Of a stretch of 64,000 nt of DNA, positions 1-8,631 are shown piece by piece; the stretch's first letter is position 1; each line of letters begins with the position of its first letter. The notes under the pieces were generated by a model. That model saw only the letters and a program-made list of their open reading frames with translations, was not told the DNA's origin and ran no database searches. Source of the DNA: Micromonospora cabrerizensis (GTDB lineage Bacteria; Actinomycetota; Actinomycetes; Mycobacteriales; Micromonosporaceae); NCBI RefSeq assembly GCF_022230955.1, contig NZ_JAKKFI010000093.1:1-64000 (forward strand). Direction: 5' to 3'. The position numbers and the translations under genes were made by a program.

Positions 1-390
1 CCGGGCCGGCCCGGGATCGCTCTCGCCGACCCGGACCCAGGTCACCGCGGTGGTCACCGTGCTCACCCCGGAGGAGTGGATACCGGCCACCGGCTTGTCC
101 AGGGTGCGGGAGCTGATCCGGGGCGCCCAGCCGTTCACCGACATCGGGTAGACCTCGGCGATCGGCGCGTCGGCCGGCAACCGGACCTCGATCTGGTTGG
201 TCTTCGTGCCGGCCCGCTCCTCCGGCACGCTGAACTCCAGGCGTACGGCGTCGCCCTGCCGGGCCTCGGTCGGGGTGGTCGTCACGTCCACCGCGTGTGC
301 CGTGCCGGGCCAGAGCAGCAGCCCGGCGGCGGTCAGCGCGGTCACCGCCGCGATCCGCCGTCGGCGCTCGCCGCCGTGCGTGCTCGCCAT
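1..390 (-). CDS. DUF1775/YcnI-like secreted protein (partial, 3' end off the window)
   Basis: Exported copper-associated protein of the YcnI (DUF1775) family; 130 N-terminal codons are present and the frame stays open to base 1. From the ATG at 390 there is an Arg-rich n-region (residues 8-13), a hydrophobic core (about 14-28) and an AHA cleavage motif. A beta-sandwich domain follows, with family-like stretches EVRLPADAPIAEV and SVNGWAP and a closing AVTWV. In characterised YcnI proteins the mature N-terminus begins with a copper-binding His. Here the predicted mature protein begins VDV, so that ligand seems absent. Its C-terminal anchor, if any, lies outside the window. It is divergent from thrS. 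The fold is fairly sure, the metal function is not. Confidence 0.8.
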   Translation of the reverse strand, partial: MASTHGGERRRRIAAVTALTAAGLLLWPGTAHAVDVTTTPTEARQGDAVRLEFSVPEERAGTKTNQIEVRLPADAPIAEVYPMSVNGWAPRISSRTLDKPVAGIHSSGVSTVTTAVTWVRVGESDPGPAR

Positions 391-577
391 CTCGTGCCCC
401 CATCCGTGTCCGCGCGGCCGGCACCGGTTCCGGCCACACCCAGTAGTTCGGCTCCGAGGTGCGAAAGGTTCAACGCGGCCGTGAGGAAGGTGCCGTTCCC
501 GGTCGGGGACAGTGCGACCGATAGCATCGGCAGGAGCCGAGGATCGGCACCGTTTCGTACCACTTGGAGGAGTCACC

Positions 578-2587
578 GTGTCCGCACCCCGTACCCCCGC
601 CGTGGCCGACCCTGTCGTCGTCGCCGCCGGGACCACGGCGGCCGACGCGGTGGCCGCGGCCGGACTGCCCGCGAACGGCCCCAAGGCGATCGTCGTGGTC
701 CGCGACCCGCAGGGTCAGCTGCGCGACCTGGACTGGGCGCCGGCCGAGGAGACCGTCGTCGAGCCGGTCAGCCTGGACTCGCCCGACGGGCTGAACGTGC
801 TGCGTCACTCCACCGCGCACGTGCTCGCCCAGGCCGTGCAGGACATCTTCCCCGAGGCCAAGCTGGGCATCGGCCCGCCCATCGAGAACGGCTTCTACTA
901 CGACTTCGACGTCGAGAAGCCGTTCCAGCCCGATGACCTCAGCAAGGTCGAGAAGCGCATGCAGGAGATCATCAAGTCCGGGCAGCGGTTCCGTCGTCGC
1001 CGCTTCGACAGCCTGGACGAGGCGCGCTCCGAGCTGGCCGACGAGCCGTTCAAGCTGGAGTTGATCGAGGTCAAGGGCGAGGGCCTGGACACCGACGAGG
1101 TCATGGAGGTGGGCGGCGGCGAGCTGACCATCTACGACAACCTCGACGCCAAGGAGGACAAGGTCTGCTGGTCGGACCTGTGCCGGGGCCCGCACCTGCC
1201 GACCACCCGCCTGATCGGCGCGTTCAAGCTGATGCGCTCGGCCGCCGCGTACTGGCGCGGGTCGGAGAAGAACCCCCAACTACAGCGGGTGTACGGCACC
1301 GCGTGGCCGACCCGCGACGAGCTCAAGGCGTACCTGAAGCTGTTGGAGGAGGCCGCCCGGCGCGACCACCGCAAGCTCGGCGCGGACCTCGACCTGTTCA
1401 GCTTCCCCGACGAGATCGGCTCCGGCCTGGCGGTCTTCCACCCCAAGGGCGGCATCATCCGCCGCGAGATGGAGCACTACTCCCGCCAGCGGCACGAGGC
1501 GGCGGGGTACGAGTTCGTCAACACCCCGCACATCACCAAGGCGCAGCTGTTCCAGACGTCCGGTCACCTGCCGTACTACGCGGACACCATGTTCCCGCCC
1601 ATGCAGCTGGAGGGCGCGGACTACTACCTCAAGGCGATGAACTGCCCGATGCACAACCTGATCTTCAGGTCGCGCGGGCGGTCGTACCGGGAGCTGCCGC
1701 TGCGGATGTTCGAGTTCGGCACGGTCTACCGGTACGAGAAGTCCGGCGTCGTGCACGGCCTGACCCGGGTCCGTGGCCTGACCCAGGACGACTCGCACAT
1801 CTACTGCACCCGTGAGCAGATGGCCGGTGAGCTGTCCGCGCTGCTCAGCTTCGTGCTGGACCTGTTGCGCGACTACGGCCTGGACGACTTCTACCTGGAG
1901 CTGTCGACCCGGGACGACTCGCCCAAGTTCATCGGGGCCGAGGAGGACTGGGCCGAGGCGACCGAGGCGCTGCGGACCGCCGCCGCGACCTCCGGCCTGG
2001 ACCTGGTGCCCGACCCGGGCGGCGCGGCCTTCTACGGGCCGAAGATCTCGGTGCAGGCGCGGGACGCGATCGGCCGGACGTGGCAGATGTCCACCATCCA
2101 GGTCGACTTCAACCAGCCGGAGCGGTTCGGGTTGGAGTACCAGGCCGCCGACGGCACCCGCCAACGGCCCGTCATGATCCACCGAGCGCTGTTCGGGTCG
2201 ATCGAGCGGTTCTTCGGGGTGCTCACCGAGCACTACGCGGGCGCTTTCCCGGCCTGGCTGGCGCCGGTGCAGGTGGTGGGCATCCCGATCCGGGAGGACC
2301 ACACCGACTACCTGCACGGTTTCGTCGCGGCGCTGCGCGCCGAGGGGATCCGGGCGCAGGTGGACGCGGGCGACGACCGGATGCAGAAGAAGATCCGTAC
2401 GGCGCAGCAGCAGAAGATCCCGTTCATGGTGATCGCCGGGGACGACGACGTGGCCGCCGGCACGGTCTCCTTCCGCTACCGCGACGGCTCCCAGCGCAAC
2501 GGGGTGCCGGTCGCCGAGGCGGTGACCCACGTGCTGGACGTGGTCAGCTCCCGCACCAACGTCGGCCCCTCGGCCGCCGCGGAGTAA
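578..2587 (+). CDS. thrS: Threonyl-tRNA synthetase
   Basis: Charges tRNA-Thr with threonine in the cytoplasm and edits mis-charged Ser. The GTG at 578 was chosen because GGAGG sits just upstream (567-571); 669 aa, normal length. Order: TGS domain (about 1-70), editing domain with HSTAH at residues 77-81 and the DLCRGPH core, class II catalytic domain, then an anticodon-binding domain (last about 100 residues). The zinc ligands are visible as the Cys of MNCPMH, the His of DDSHIY and the His of MIHRALFG. Motif 2 is the [12 protein letters not shown] region. It is the first gene of the conserved block shared with the mycobacterial PIM locus and is followed by a long palindrome that separates it from a convergent gene. 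Confidence 0.98.
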   Translation: MSAPRTPAVADPVVVAAGTTAADAVAAAGLPANGPKAIVVVRDPQGQLRDLDWAPAEETVVEPVSLDSPDGLNVLRHSTAHVLAQAVQDIFPEAKLGIGPPIENGFYYDFDVEKPFQPDDLSKVEKRMQEIIKSGQRFRRRRFDSLDEARSELADEPFKLELIEVKGEGLDTDEVMEVGGGELTIYDNLDAKEDKVCWSDLCRGPHLPTTRLIGAFKLMRSAAAYWRGSEKNPQLQRVYGTAWPTRDELKAYLKLLEEAARRDHRKLGADLDLFSFPDEIGSGLAVFHPKGGIIRREMEHYSRQRHEAAGYEFVNTPHITKAQLFQTSGHLPYYADTMFPPMQLEGADYYLKAMNCPMHNLIFRSRGRSYRELPLRMFEFGTVYRYEKSGVVHGLTRVRGLTQDDSHIYCTREQMAGELSALLSFVLDLLRDYGLDDFYLELSTRDDSPKFIGAEEDWAEATEALRTAAATSGLDLVPDPGGAAFYGPKISVQARDAIGRTWQMSTIQVDFNQPERFGLEYQAADGTRQRPVMIHRALFGSIERFFGVLTEHYAGAFPAWLAPVQVVGIPIREDHTDYLHGFVAALRAEGIRAQVDAGDDRMQKKIRTAQQQKIPFMVIAGDDDVAAGTVSFRYRDGSQRNGVPVAEAVTHVLDVVSSRTNVGPSAAAE

Positions 2588-2629
2588 CGCGGTCGCGCGG
2601 TGCCGCGTGGCGCGGCCCGCTCGCCGCAT

Positions 2630-2702
2630 GATCGCGCTCGATCCAGGATGTAGTGGCCTCCCTACGCCAGGGAGGCCACTACTTCCATGTTCGAGCGCGA
2701 TC
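2630..2702. repeat. Nested palindrome between convergent genes (probable bidirectional terminator / interspersed repeat)
   Basis: Two nested perfect inverted repeats. The inner arms are 14 bp (2650-2663 and 2669-2682, beginning GTAGTGGCCTCC) around a 5-nt loop. The outer arms are 12 bp (2630-2641 GATCGCGCTCGA and 2691-2702), separated from the inner ones by 8-nt internal loops. It lies between the 3' ends of thrS and the M15 peptidase gene, so it can fold in either transcript. There is no T-run, as is usual for actinobacterial terminators. Confidence 0.8.
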
Positions 2703-2762
2703 TTCGCCCGGAGGCCGGCGCCCGCAGGTCGGACGCCGGCGCCCGGTGCCCGGGGTTGGGGG

Positions 2763-3491
2763 TCAGATGCCGCAGTTCGGTGCTGACCAGCCGCCGACCG
2801 CCGCCACGTGGGTGTGGTCGTTGTGGTCCGGGTAGCCGGGGCCGAGGATCTGCCCGAAGCCGTGGTAGCGGGCCTGCTGGGCCAGCCGGCAGAACGACGG
2901 GGACCCGACCAGGTCGACCCCGTCGCCGTAGAGGTGTCGGCTGTTCGACGCCCCGCCGACCGCGCTGTTGCAGGCGTAGCTGCGGAAGCTGCTGCTGATC
3001 GCGATGGAGACGTCGCCGAGGGCGTGCCGCATTGCCTGGAGTTTCCACATCGAGACGAGCGCGTTGAACCGCGCGGTGCTGGCCGAGACCGCGCCTCCGG
3101 CCCAGGTGCTGTTGCACTTGTTCAGCTCGGCGTAGCTGAAGTTGGCCGGTGTGCAGTCGTCGTCCTGGAGGGCGTAGAGCCGGTTGAACGTCTGCGGGCC
3201 GGCGATCCCGTCCGCGGGCAGTCCGTACGCCTGCTGGAAGCGGATCACCGCGGACCGGGTGGCCGGTCCGTACGCGCCGTCGAGGGTGAGCACGGCGGCG
3301 TAGCCGGGGTAGCCGGCGACCCGGATCTGGAGTTGTCGGACGTCCTCGCCGGATGCTCCCTGGGACAGGGTGCGTCCCCAGGTGTAGCAGCCGTCCGCCT
3401 GTGCGGCGCCGGCGGTGAGGGTGACGCCGGCCACTGTGGTGGCGGCGGTCAGGGCGAGTGCCGCGAGGAGCCGGCCGAGCCGTCGGATCAT
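2763..3491 (-). CDS. Secreted M15 zinc D-Ala-D-Ala carboxypeptidase with peptidoglycan-binding domain
   Basis: Predicted to trim peptidoglycan stem peptides outside the cell. From the ATG at 3491 (MIRRLGRLL) there is a Sec signal peptide ending near GAAQA (about residue 30). A peptidoglycan-binding type 1 domain follows (about 45-105, with GYAAVLTLDGAYGPATRSAV), then an M15 domain. The zinc site is visible as SRHLYGDGVD (SxHxxGxxxD) and the C-terminal DHNDHTHV (HxH). 242 aa, normal for Streptomyces-type Zn carboxypeptidases. A longer start at 3506 is possible but adds residues before the signal peptide. Convergent with thrS; the upstream region (3492-3570) is unusually AT-rich. Confidence 0.9.
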   Translation of the reverse strand: MIRRLGRLLAALALTAATTVAGVTLTAGAAQADGCYTWGRTLSQGASGEDVRQLQIRVAGYPGYAAVLTLDGAYGPATRSAVIRFQQAYGLPADGIAGPQTFNRLYALQDDDCTPANFSYAELNKCNSTWAGGAVSASTARFNALVSMWKLQAMRHALGDVSIAISSSFRSYACNSAVGGASNSRHLYGDGVDLVGSPSFCRLAQQARYHGFGQILGPGYPDHNDHTHVAAVGGWSAPNCGI

Positions 3492-3620
3492 GAAGCCCTC
3501 CATCAATCCATGGAAGTTCTTGGATGCATGGAATCTTCAGGTTTCGACATTGATCCGTCAAGAACTTGCAGCAACGAGTTTTCCCGACAGCGGGTGTCGC
3601 GGCCCGCCCGGGTGGCTCCG

Positions 3621-3626
3621 TAGGAT
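3621..3626 (+). promoter_or_regulatory. Candidate -10 box of the HIT gene (leaderless start)
   Basis: TAGGAT ends 6 nt before the GTG at 3633, which places the likely transcription start at or next to the start codon. No clear Shine-Dalgarno sequence precedes that codon. Confidence 0.4.
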
Positions 3627-3632
3627 CGGCTC

Positions 3633-4181
3633 GTGACAGGGGCGGAACGGCACACGGACAGCGACGGCATGGCGGACGGCCTGGATCGGCTCTGGACGCC
3701 GCACCGGATGACCTACATCTCCGGCGAGGACCGCCCGGCCGAGGGCTACGAGAAGCCGACCGGCTGCCCGTTCTGCCTGGCCCCCAAACTGCCGCCGGAG
3801 GACAGCCTGGTGGTGGCCCGCGGCGAGCACGTCTTCGTGGTGCTCAACCTCTATCCGTACAACCCGGGGCACCTGCTGGTCTGCCCCTACCGGCACGTCG
3901 CCGACTACACCGACCTGGACGTGCCGGAGACCACCGAGCTGGCGTCGTACACCCAGACCGCGATGCGGGTGATCCGCAAGGTGAGCAACGCGCACGGCTT
4001 CAACCTGGGCATGAACCAGGGCGGGGTGGCCGGTGCCGGCATCGCCGCCCACCTGCACCAGCACGTGGTGCCGCGCTGGGGCGGCGACGCGAACTTCATG
4101 CCGGTGATCGGCCGCACCAAGGTCCTGCCGCAACTGCTCGGCGACACCCGCGACCTGCTGGCCCGCGCCTGGCCGTCCTGA
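3633..4181 (+). CDS. HIT-family diadenosine tetraphosphate phosphorylase-like protein
   Basis: HIT-superfamily nucleotide hydrolase/transferase of 182 aa. The active-site triad is HLHQHVV (HxHxHxx) near residue 140. An N-terminal CPFC pair (residues 46-49 in GCPFCLAP) and the NLYPYNPGHLLV segment are typical of the actinobacterial Ap4A phosphorylase group (Rv2613c type), which also neighbours thrS and pgsA in Mycobacterium. The GTG start at 3633 lies 6 nt after a TAGGAT -10-like box (3621-3626), so the transcript may be leaderless; an ATG at 3669 is an alternative. The exact substrate is inferred from the synteny. Confidence 0.9.
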   Translation: MTGAERHTDSDGMADGLDRLWTPHRMTYISGEDRPAEGYEKPTGCPFCLAPKLPPEDSLVVARGEHVFVVLNLYPYNPGHLLVCPYRHVADYTDLDVPETTELASYTQTAMRVIRKVSNAHGFNLGMNQGGVAGAGIAAHLHQHVVPRWGGDANFMPVIGRTKVLPQLLGDTRDLLARAWPS

Positions 4182-4215
4182 CCGCGGCCGGAGCGCGAGG
4201 GCCACGCCGGTCCGG

Positions 4216-4434
4216 CTAGCCGGCGCGCAGCAGCGGGGTCAGCTCCGGCCAGCTCTCCACCCGGTGTACGCGCGGCAGCAGCGCGGCGTGTGCGGCCACC
4301 TCCGCCGCGAGCGCGTCGAACGCCCCCTCGACGGCGGGAGTCCGCAGGTGGTGCGCGCCGAAGAAGGACGTGTCGGCGTCCCCGTCGGCCGGCTCGATGA
4401 GCACACCGCCGACGTCCACACCCAGCCGTCGCAT
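4216..4434 (-). pseudogene. Truncated HAD-like hydrolase remnant
   Basis: A 72-aa reading frame starting MRRLGVDVGGVLIEP, which resembles motif I of HAD hydrolases (DxGGVL). The segment TPAVEGAFDALAA also resembles the N-terminal part of that family. Full HAD enzymes are 200 aa or more, and nothing resembling motifs II-IV follows: the frame stops at 4216, 35 bp from the convergent HIT gene. Most likely a decayed gene. It could also be a short, unrecognised protein. Confidence 0.4.
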
Positions 4435-4567
4435 GGCTCGATCACGCCGCACCACACCCGGGGGTGCGTGCCCGGCGGCGGGCGTCGACGGTGGCGCGGC
4501 CCGGCATCCGTCATTCCGCCTCGGGATCTGCTACGCCCCGACCCGGCGAAGGTGGCACGATCGGCCG

Positions 4568-5626
4568 ATGGCAGTCACCACGCGGACGTTGGGACGCAGC
4601 GGCATCGAGGTCAGCGCCCTCGGCATGGGGTGCTGGGCGATCGGCGGCCCCTGGGCGGAGGGCGCCCAACCGCTGGGCTGGGGCGCGGTCGACGACGACG
4701 AGTCCGTGCGGGCCGTACGCCGGGCGCTGGAGGAGGGCATCACCCTCTTCGACACCGCCGACACGTACGGCGCCGGGCACAGCGAGCGGGTGCTCGGCCG
4801 AGCCCTCGCCGGCCGCCGGGACGAGGCCGTGATCGCCACCAAGTGGGGTTACACCTTCGACGAGGCGAGCCGACAGGCCACCGGGGAGGACGCGTCGCCC
4901 GCGTACCTGCGCCGGGCCGTCACGGCCTCGCTGCGCCGGCTGGGCACCGACCGGATCGACCTCTACCAGCTGCACCTGGCCGACCTGCCGGTGCCGCGGG
5001 CGCAGGCGCTCATCGGCAGCTGCGAGGACCTGGTCGCCGAGGGCCTGATCCGGGCGTACGGGTGGAGCACCGACCGCCCCGACCGGGCCACCGCCTTCGG
5101 GCACGCCGCCACCGGTGCCACCGCCGTGCAGCACACCCTGTCGGTGCTGCGGGACGCTCCCGAGCTGCTCGCCGTCTGCGACAAGTACGACCTGGCCAGC
5201 GTCAACCGGGGCCCGCTGGGAATGGGGCTGCTCACCGGCAAGTACTCGTCCGGGTCGACCCTGCCCCGCGACGACGTACGCGGGTTGGCTCCCGGCTGGC
5301 TGGAGTGGTTCCGTGGTGGTCGGCCCGCGCCGGAGTGGCTGCGCCGGGTCGGCGCGGTCCGCGAGGCGCTCACCGCCGACGGGCGCACCCTCGCCCAGGG
5401 TGCGCTGGGCTGGATCTGGGCCCGCAGCGGTCGCACCATCCCGATCCCCGGCTGCCGTACGGTCGCCCAGGTCGAGGAAAACGCCGCCGCCCTGCACCGG
5501 GGCCCGTTGCCGGCGGACCAGTTCGTCGAGGTGGAGCGCCAGCTGGCCGCTCTGCGGACCGCCGCCCTCCGCGACGCCGACCGCCCCCACTGGCCCCCGC
5601 CCACGCACCCCACCATCCACCCCTGA
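4568..5626 (+). CDS. Aldo/keto reductase
   Basis: NAD(P)H-dependent reductase of the aldo/keto reductase superfamily, 352 aa, TIM barrel. Visible family features are LGMGCWAIGG at the N-terminus, the FDTADTYGAGHSE segment carrying the catalytic Asp and Tyr, the IATKWG Lys, the LYQLH His and a C-terminal IPIPGCR cofactor-binding stretch. The ATG at 4568 (MAVTTRTLGRSG) was chosen because family homology starts there; the open frame extends upstream to 4370 without similarity. The substrate cannot be told. Its 3' end faces the 94-bp repeat array. Confidence 0.93.
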   Translation: MAVTTRTLGRSGIEVSALGMGCWAIGGPWAEGAQPLGWGAVDDDESVRAVRRALEEGITLFDTADTYGAGHSERVLGRALAGRRDEAVIATKWGYTFDEASRQATGEDASPAYLRRAVTASLRRLGTDRIDLYQLHLADLPVPRAQALIGSCEDLVAEGLIRAYGWSTDRPDRATAFGHAATGATAVQHTLSVLRDAPELLAVCDKYDLASVNRGPLGMGLLTGKYSSGSTLPRDDVRGLAPGWLEWFRGGRPAPEWLRRVGAVREALTADGRTLAQGALGWIWARSGRTIPIPGCRTVAQVEENAAALHRGPLPADQFVEVERQLAALRTAALRDADRPHWPPPTHPTIHP

Positions 5627-5709
5627 GCGGGGCATCCGTACCCGTTCGGTCCGTGCTGCCGTTCCGTCCCGGACTCGGGTGACCACCCCACTTGTGAGTG
5701 TGGCCTCCT

Positions 5710-6117
5710 GTAGAGCTGCCCCGTATCTGGGGCGCGGTGGCCTGTTGCAGTGTGGTGGCCTGTGAGGCTGCGGTGTGCCCGGGGCGGCGGCCGCGGCGCG
5801 CGGGTAGAGCTGCCCCGCATCTGGGGCGCGGTGGCCTGTTGCAGTGTGGTGGCCTGTGGGGCTGCGGTGTGCCCGGGGCGGCGGCCGCGGCGCGCAGGTA
5901 GAGCTGCCCCGTATCTGGGGCGCGGTGGCCTGTTGCAATGTGGTGGCCTGTGAAGCTGCGGTGTGCCCGGGGCGGCGGCCGCGGCGCGCGGGTAGAGCTG
6001 CCCCGCATCTGGGGCGCGCTGGCCTGTTGCAGTGTGGTGGCCTGTGAGGCTGCGGTGTGCCCGGGGCGGCGGTCCCGGCGCGCGGGTAGAGCTGCCCCGT
6101 ATCTGGGGCAGCTCTAC
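5710..6117. repeat. Tandem array of four 94-bp repeats plus a partial fifth ending in a perfect hairpin
   Basis: Units start at 5710, 5804, 5898, 5992 and 6086, exactly 94 bp apart, each beginning GTAGAGCTGCCCCG. The four full units differ at only a few positions: GTATCT in units 1, 3 and 5, but GCATCT in units 2 and 4. The fifth unit stops after 25 bp, where the sequence becomes the inverted repeat of its own start. All of the 600-bp gap 5627-6226 apart from this array looks non-coding. Frames cross it on both strands only because it is GC-rich and has few stops; 94 is not a multiple of 3, so it cannot encode one repeating peptide. Confidence 0.95.
6086..6117. terminator. Perfect hairpin closing the 94-bp array
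   Basis: Arms of 13 bp (6086-6098 GTAGAGCTGCCCC and 6105-6117) around a 6-nt loop. It lies between the converging aldo/keto reductase and EF-G-like genes, so a bidirectional terminator is plausible. The earlier units keep only the inner part of the stem (GCCCC/GGGGC). Confidence 0.7.
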
Positions 6118-6226
6118 AGGGCGCGTGACATGCCATGCCAACCCGCCGCACCGCCCTGTCGATCACGAGTAGTGGTGCCTCGCAGATCGTGGGCTTCGGG
6201 CTTCGGGCTCCGGGCGGGGCGTGAGG

Positions 6227-8380
6227 TCAGGGGGTTTGTTCCTTGCGGATCTGGTCGGCCAGGTGGGTGGGCATGGGGTCGTGCCGGACGAAGTGGCGGC
6301 GGAAGGTGCCGGTGCCGGCGGTCATCGAGCGCAGCTCGACGGCGTAGCGCAGCAGCTCGGTGGCCGGCACCTCGGCGCGGACGAGGGTGCGGCCCTCGGT
6401 GTCCGGGTCCGGTTCGGTGCCGAGCACCCGGCCGCGCCGGCTGGACAGGTCGCCCAGCACGGGGCCCACCGACCCGTCGGGCACCCGGATGGTGACCTCG
6501 TCGATCGGCTCCAGCAGCGCCGGCTGGGCACGGTCGGCGGCGTCGCGCAGGGCCAGCGCGCCGGCGGTCTGGAAGGCCGCGTCGGAGGAGTCGACGCTGT
6601 GCGCCTTGCCGTCGACCAGGGTGACCCGCAGGTCCACCACCGGGTGGCCGGCGACCAGGCCTCGGTCGAGCTGGGCGCGGACGCCCTTCTCGACCGAGGG
6701 GACGTAGTTGTGCGGCACCGCGCCGCCGACGACCCGGTCGACGAACTCGAAGCCGCTGCCCGGGGGGAGGGGCTCGACCTCGATGTCGCAGACCGCGTAC
6801 TGGCCGTGGCCGCCGGACTGCTTGACGTGCCGTCCGTGCCCCTTCGCGGTCACGGTCAGCGTCTCGCGCAGCGACACCTTGACCGGCTCGGTGTCCAGTT
6901 CGACGCCGCCGGCGCGCAGCCGGTCGAGCACCACGTCGGCGTGTGCCTCACCCATGCACCAGAGCACCAGCTGGTGGGTCTCCGGGTTGCGCTCCAGCCG
7001 CAGGGTGGGATCGCCGGCGACCAGGCGGGCGAGGTTGCGGGCCAGGGCGTCCTCGTCGGCGCGGCTGTGGGCGACGACCGCCACCGGCAGCAGCGGTTCC
7101 GGCATCTCCCAGGGTGCGATCAGCAGCGGTTCGTCCCGGGCGGAGATGGTGTCGCCGGTCTCGGCGCTGCCCGACTTGGTGATCGCGCAGATGTCGCCGG
7201 CCACGCAGAGCGGCACCTCCCGCAGGGTGGCGCCCAGCGGGGTGAAGATGTGCGCGACCCGCTCGTCGGCGTCGTGGTCGGGGTGCCCGCGTTCGGCCAT
7301 GCCGTGACCGGAGACGTGCACGGTCTGGTCGGGGCGCAGCGTGCCGGAGAAGACCCGGACCAGCGAGACCCGGCCGACGTGGCGGTCGATGGTGGTCTTG
7401 ACGACCTCCGCGACGAGCGGCCCGGCCGGGTCGCAGGTCAGCGGCGGACGCGGCGAGCCGTCCACGCCGGTCACCGCCGGCAACTCGTGCTCCAGCGGCG
7501 ACGGGAACGCGGCGGTCAGCACCTCCAACAGCACGTCCAGCCCGACGCCGGTCTCGGCGCAGACCGGCACCACCGGGTAGAAGTGGCCCCGGGCGACGGC
7601 CTTCTCCAGGTCGTCGATGAGCACCTCGGTGCTGATCTCCTCGCCGTCGAGGTAGCGGTCCATGAGGGTCTCGTCCTCGCTCTCGGCGATGATCCCCTCG
7701 ATCAGCTCGTCACGGGACTCGTCGATGGCCCGCTGGTGCTCCGGGTCGGGATCGCGGACGTCGGCGGGAAGCCCGGCGGAGTAGTCGAAGACCCGGCGGG
7801 TGATCAGGCCGAGCAGACCCTCGGTGGACACGCCGTCGTCGCCGAGCATCGGCAGGTAGAGCGGCATCACGTTGTCGCCGAAGAGGCGCTGGCAGAGCGC
7901 CACCGTCTCGTCGACGTCGGCGCGGGGCTGGTCCAGTCGGGCCACCGCGACCGCGCGGGGCATGTCGACGGCTGCGCACTCCTCCCACAGCGCGACGGTG
8001 GCCGCGTCCATGCCGCCCGCCGCGGAGACGACGAAGAGCGCGGCGTCGGCGGCCCGCAGGCCGGCGCGCAGCTCGCCGACGAAGTCCGCGTACCCGGGGG
8101 TGTCCAGCAGGTTGACCTTGATGCCGTTGTGCAGCAGCGGGGCGCAGGACAGGCTGACCGAGCGCTGCTGGCGGACGGCTGCGGGGTCGTGGTCGCCGAC
8201 CGTGGTGCCGTCGACGACGCTGCCGGCCCGGCTGATCGTGCCGGTGGCCGCGAGCAGGGCCTCGACCAGTGTCGTCTTGCCTGCTCCGGAGTGCCCGACG
8301 AGCACCACGTTGCGGACGCGCTCGGGCTCGGTCAGCACCGGCGTACCGCCGGTGGAACCCTTCTCATGCTTCTGCGCCAT
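6227..8380 (-). CDS. EF-G-like translational GTPase (EF-G2 type)
   Basis: Paralogue of elongation factor G, 717 aa from the ATG at 8380 (MAQKHEKGS). Domain order follows EF-G: GTPase domain with P-loop GHSGAGKT and G3 motif DTPGY, then domain II, domain III, domain IV and a C-terminal domain V. The G4 motif, normally NKxD, reads ARLD at residues 147-150, unlike canonical EF-G. This fits the actinobacterial EF-G2 group (FusA2), a member of which in Mycobacterium binds GTP but was reported to lack ribosome-stimulated hydrolysis. The gene stands alone, divergent from pgsA across 251 bp. The cellular role of the group is not settled. Confidence 0.9.
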   Translation of the reverse strand: MAQKHEKGSTGGTPVLTEPERVRNVVLVGHSGAGKTTLVEALLAATGTISRAGSVVDGTTVGDHDPAAVRQQRSVSLSCAPLLHNGIKVNLLDTPGYADFVGELRAGLRAADAALFVVSAAGGMDAATVALWEECAAVDMPRAVAVARLDQPRADVDETVALCQRLFGDNVMPLYLPMLGDDGVSTEGLLGLITRRVFDYSAGLPADVRDPDPEHQRAIDESRDELIEGIIAESEDETLMDRYLDGEEISTEVLIDDLEKAVARGHFYPVVPVCAETGVGLDVLLEVLTAAFPSPLEHELPAVTGVDGSPRPPLTCDPAGPLVAEVVKTTIDRHVGRVSLVRVFSGTLRPDQTVHVSGHGMAERGHPDHDADERVAHIFTPLGATLREVPLCVAGDICAITKSGSAETGDTISARDEPLLIAPWEMPEPLLPVAVVAHSRADEDALARNLARLVAGDPTLRLERNPETHQLVLWCMGEAHADVVLDRLRAGGVELDTEPVKVSLRETLTVTAKGHGRHVKQSGGHGQYAVCDIEVEPLPPGSGFEFVDRVVGGAVPHNYVPSVEKGVRAQLDRGLVAGHPVVDLRVTLVDGKAHSVDSSDAAFQTAGALALRDAADRAQPALLEPIDEVTIRVPDGSVGPVLGDLSSRRGRVLGTEPDPDTEGRTLVRAEVPATELLRYAVELRSMTAGTGTFRRHFVRHDPMPTHLADQIRKEQTP

Positions 8381-8631
8381 GGGGCGCACCTCCCTCAGCC
8401 GGTGGTGGGTGGCGACCGCCGCGCGAGGTGGAAGCGGCCCGGGGCGAGAGCGCGGCGATATCCTCCGGTGGTCTGCTGCACAGTGGGAACGGGACGGGCG
8501 GACGGGTGAGCTGGCTCACCTCCCGGCTCGATCTCACACCCCTTGTCGGGTAGGCACAAGCCTCTCGCAGGCGGGTCGGCGGGACCGGCCGTATCGGCGG
8601 AGCTGGGCGGACCGTTATCGTGGGGACCGCC

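Noticed and set aside
391-577. T-box or other riboswitch before thrS
   Set aside because: The 187-bp gap shows no T-box consensus or specifier structure, and actinobacterial T-boxes are known mainly before ileS.
5710-6085. 94-bp repeats as a CRISPR array or integron attC array
   Set aside because: The whole unit repeats with no variable spacers, so it is not CRISPR. There is no attC-type RYYYAAC core and no integrase.
4511-6166. Long minus-strand reading frames across the aldo/keto reductase and the tandem array
   Set aside because: They arise because the 94-bp units and the GC-rich gene contain few stops. The translated peptide repeats only out of step, and the plus-strand aldo/keto reductase explains the sequence.
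6221-8509. 762-codon plus-strand frame opposite the EF-G-like gene
   Set aside because: It is the reverse shadow of a clear EF-G-like protein; its translation is Val/Arg/Gly-rich without any family.
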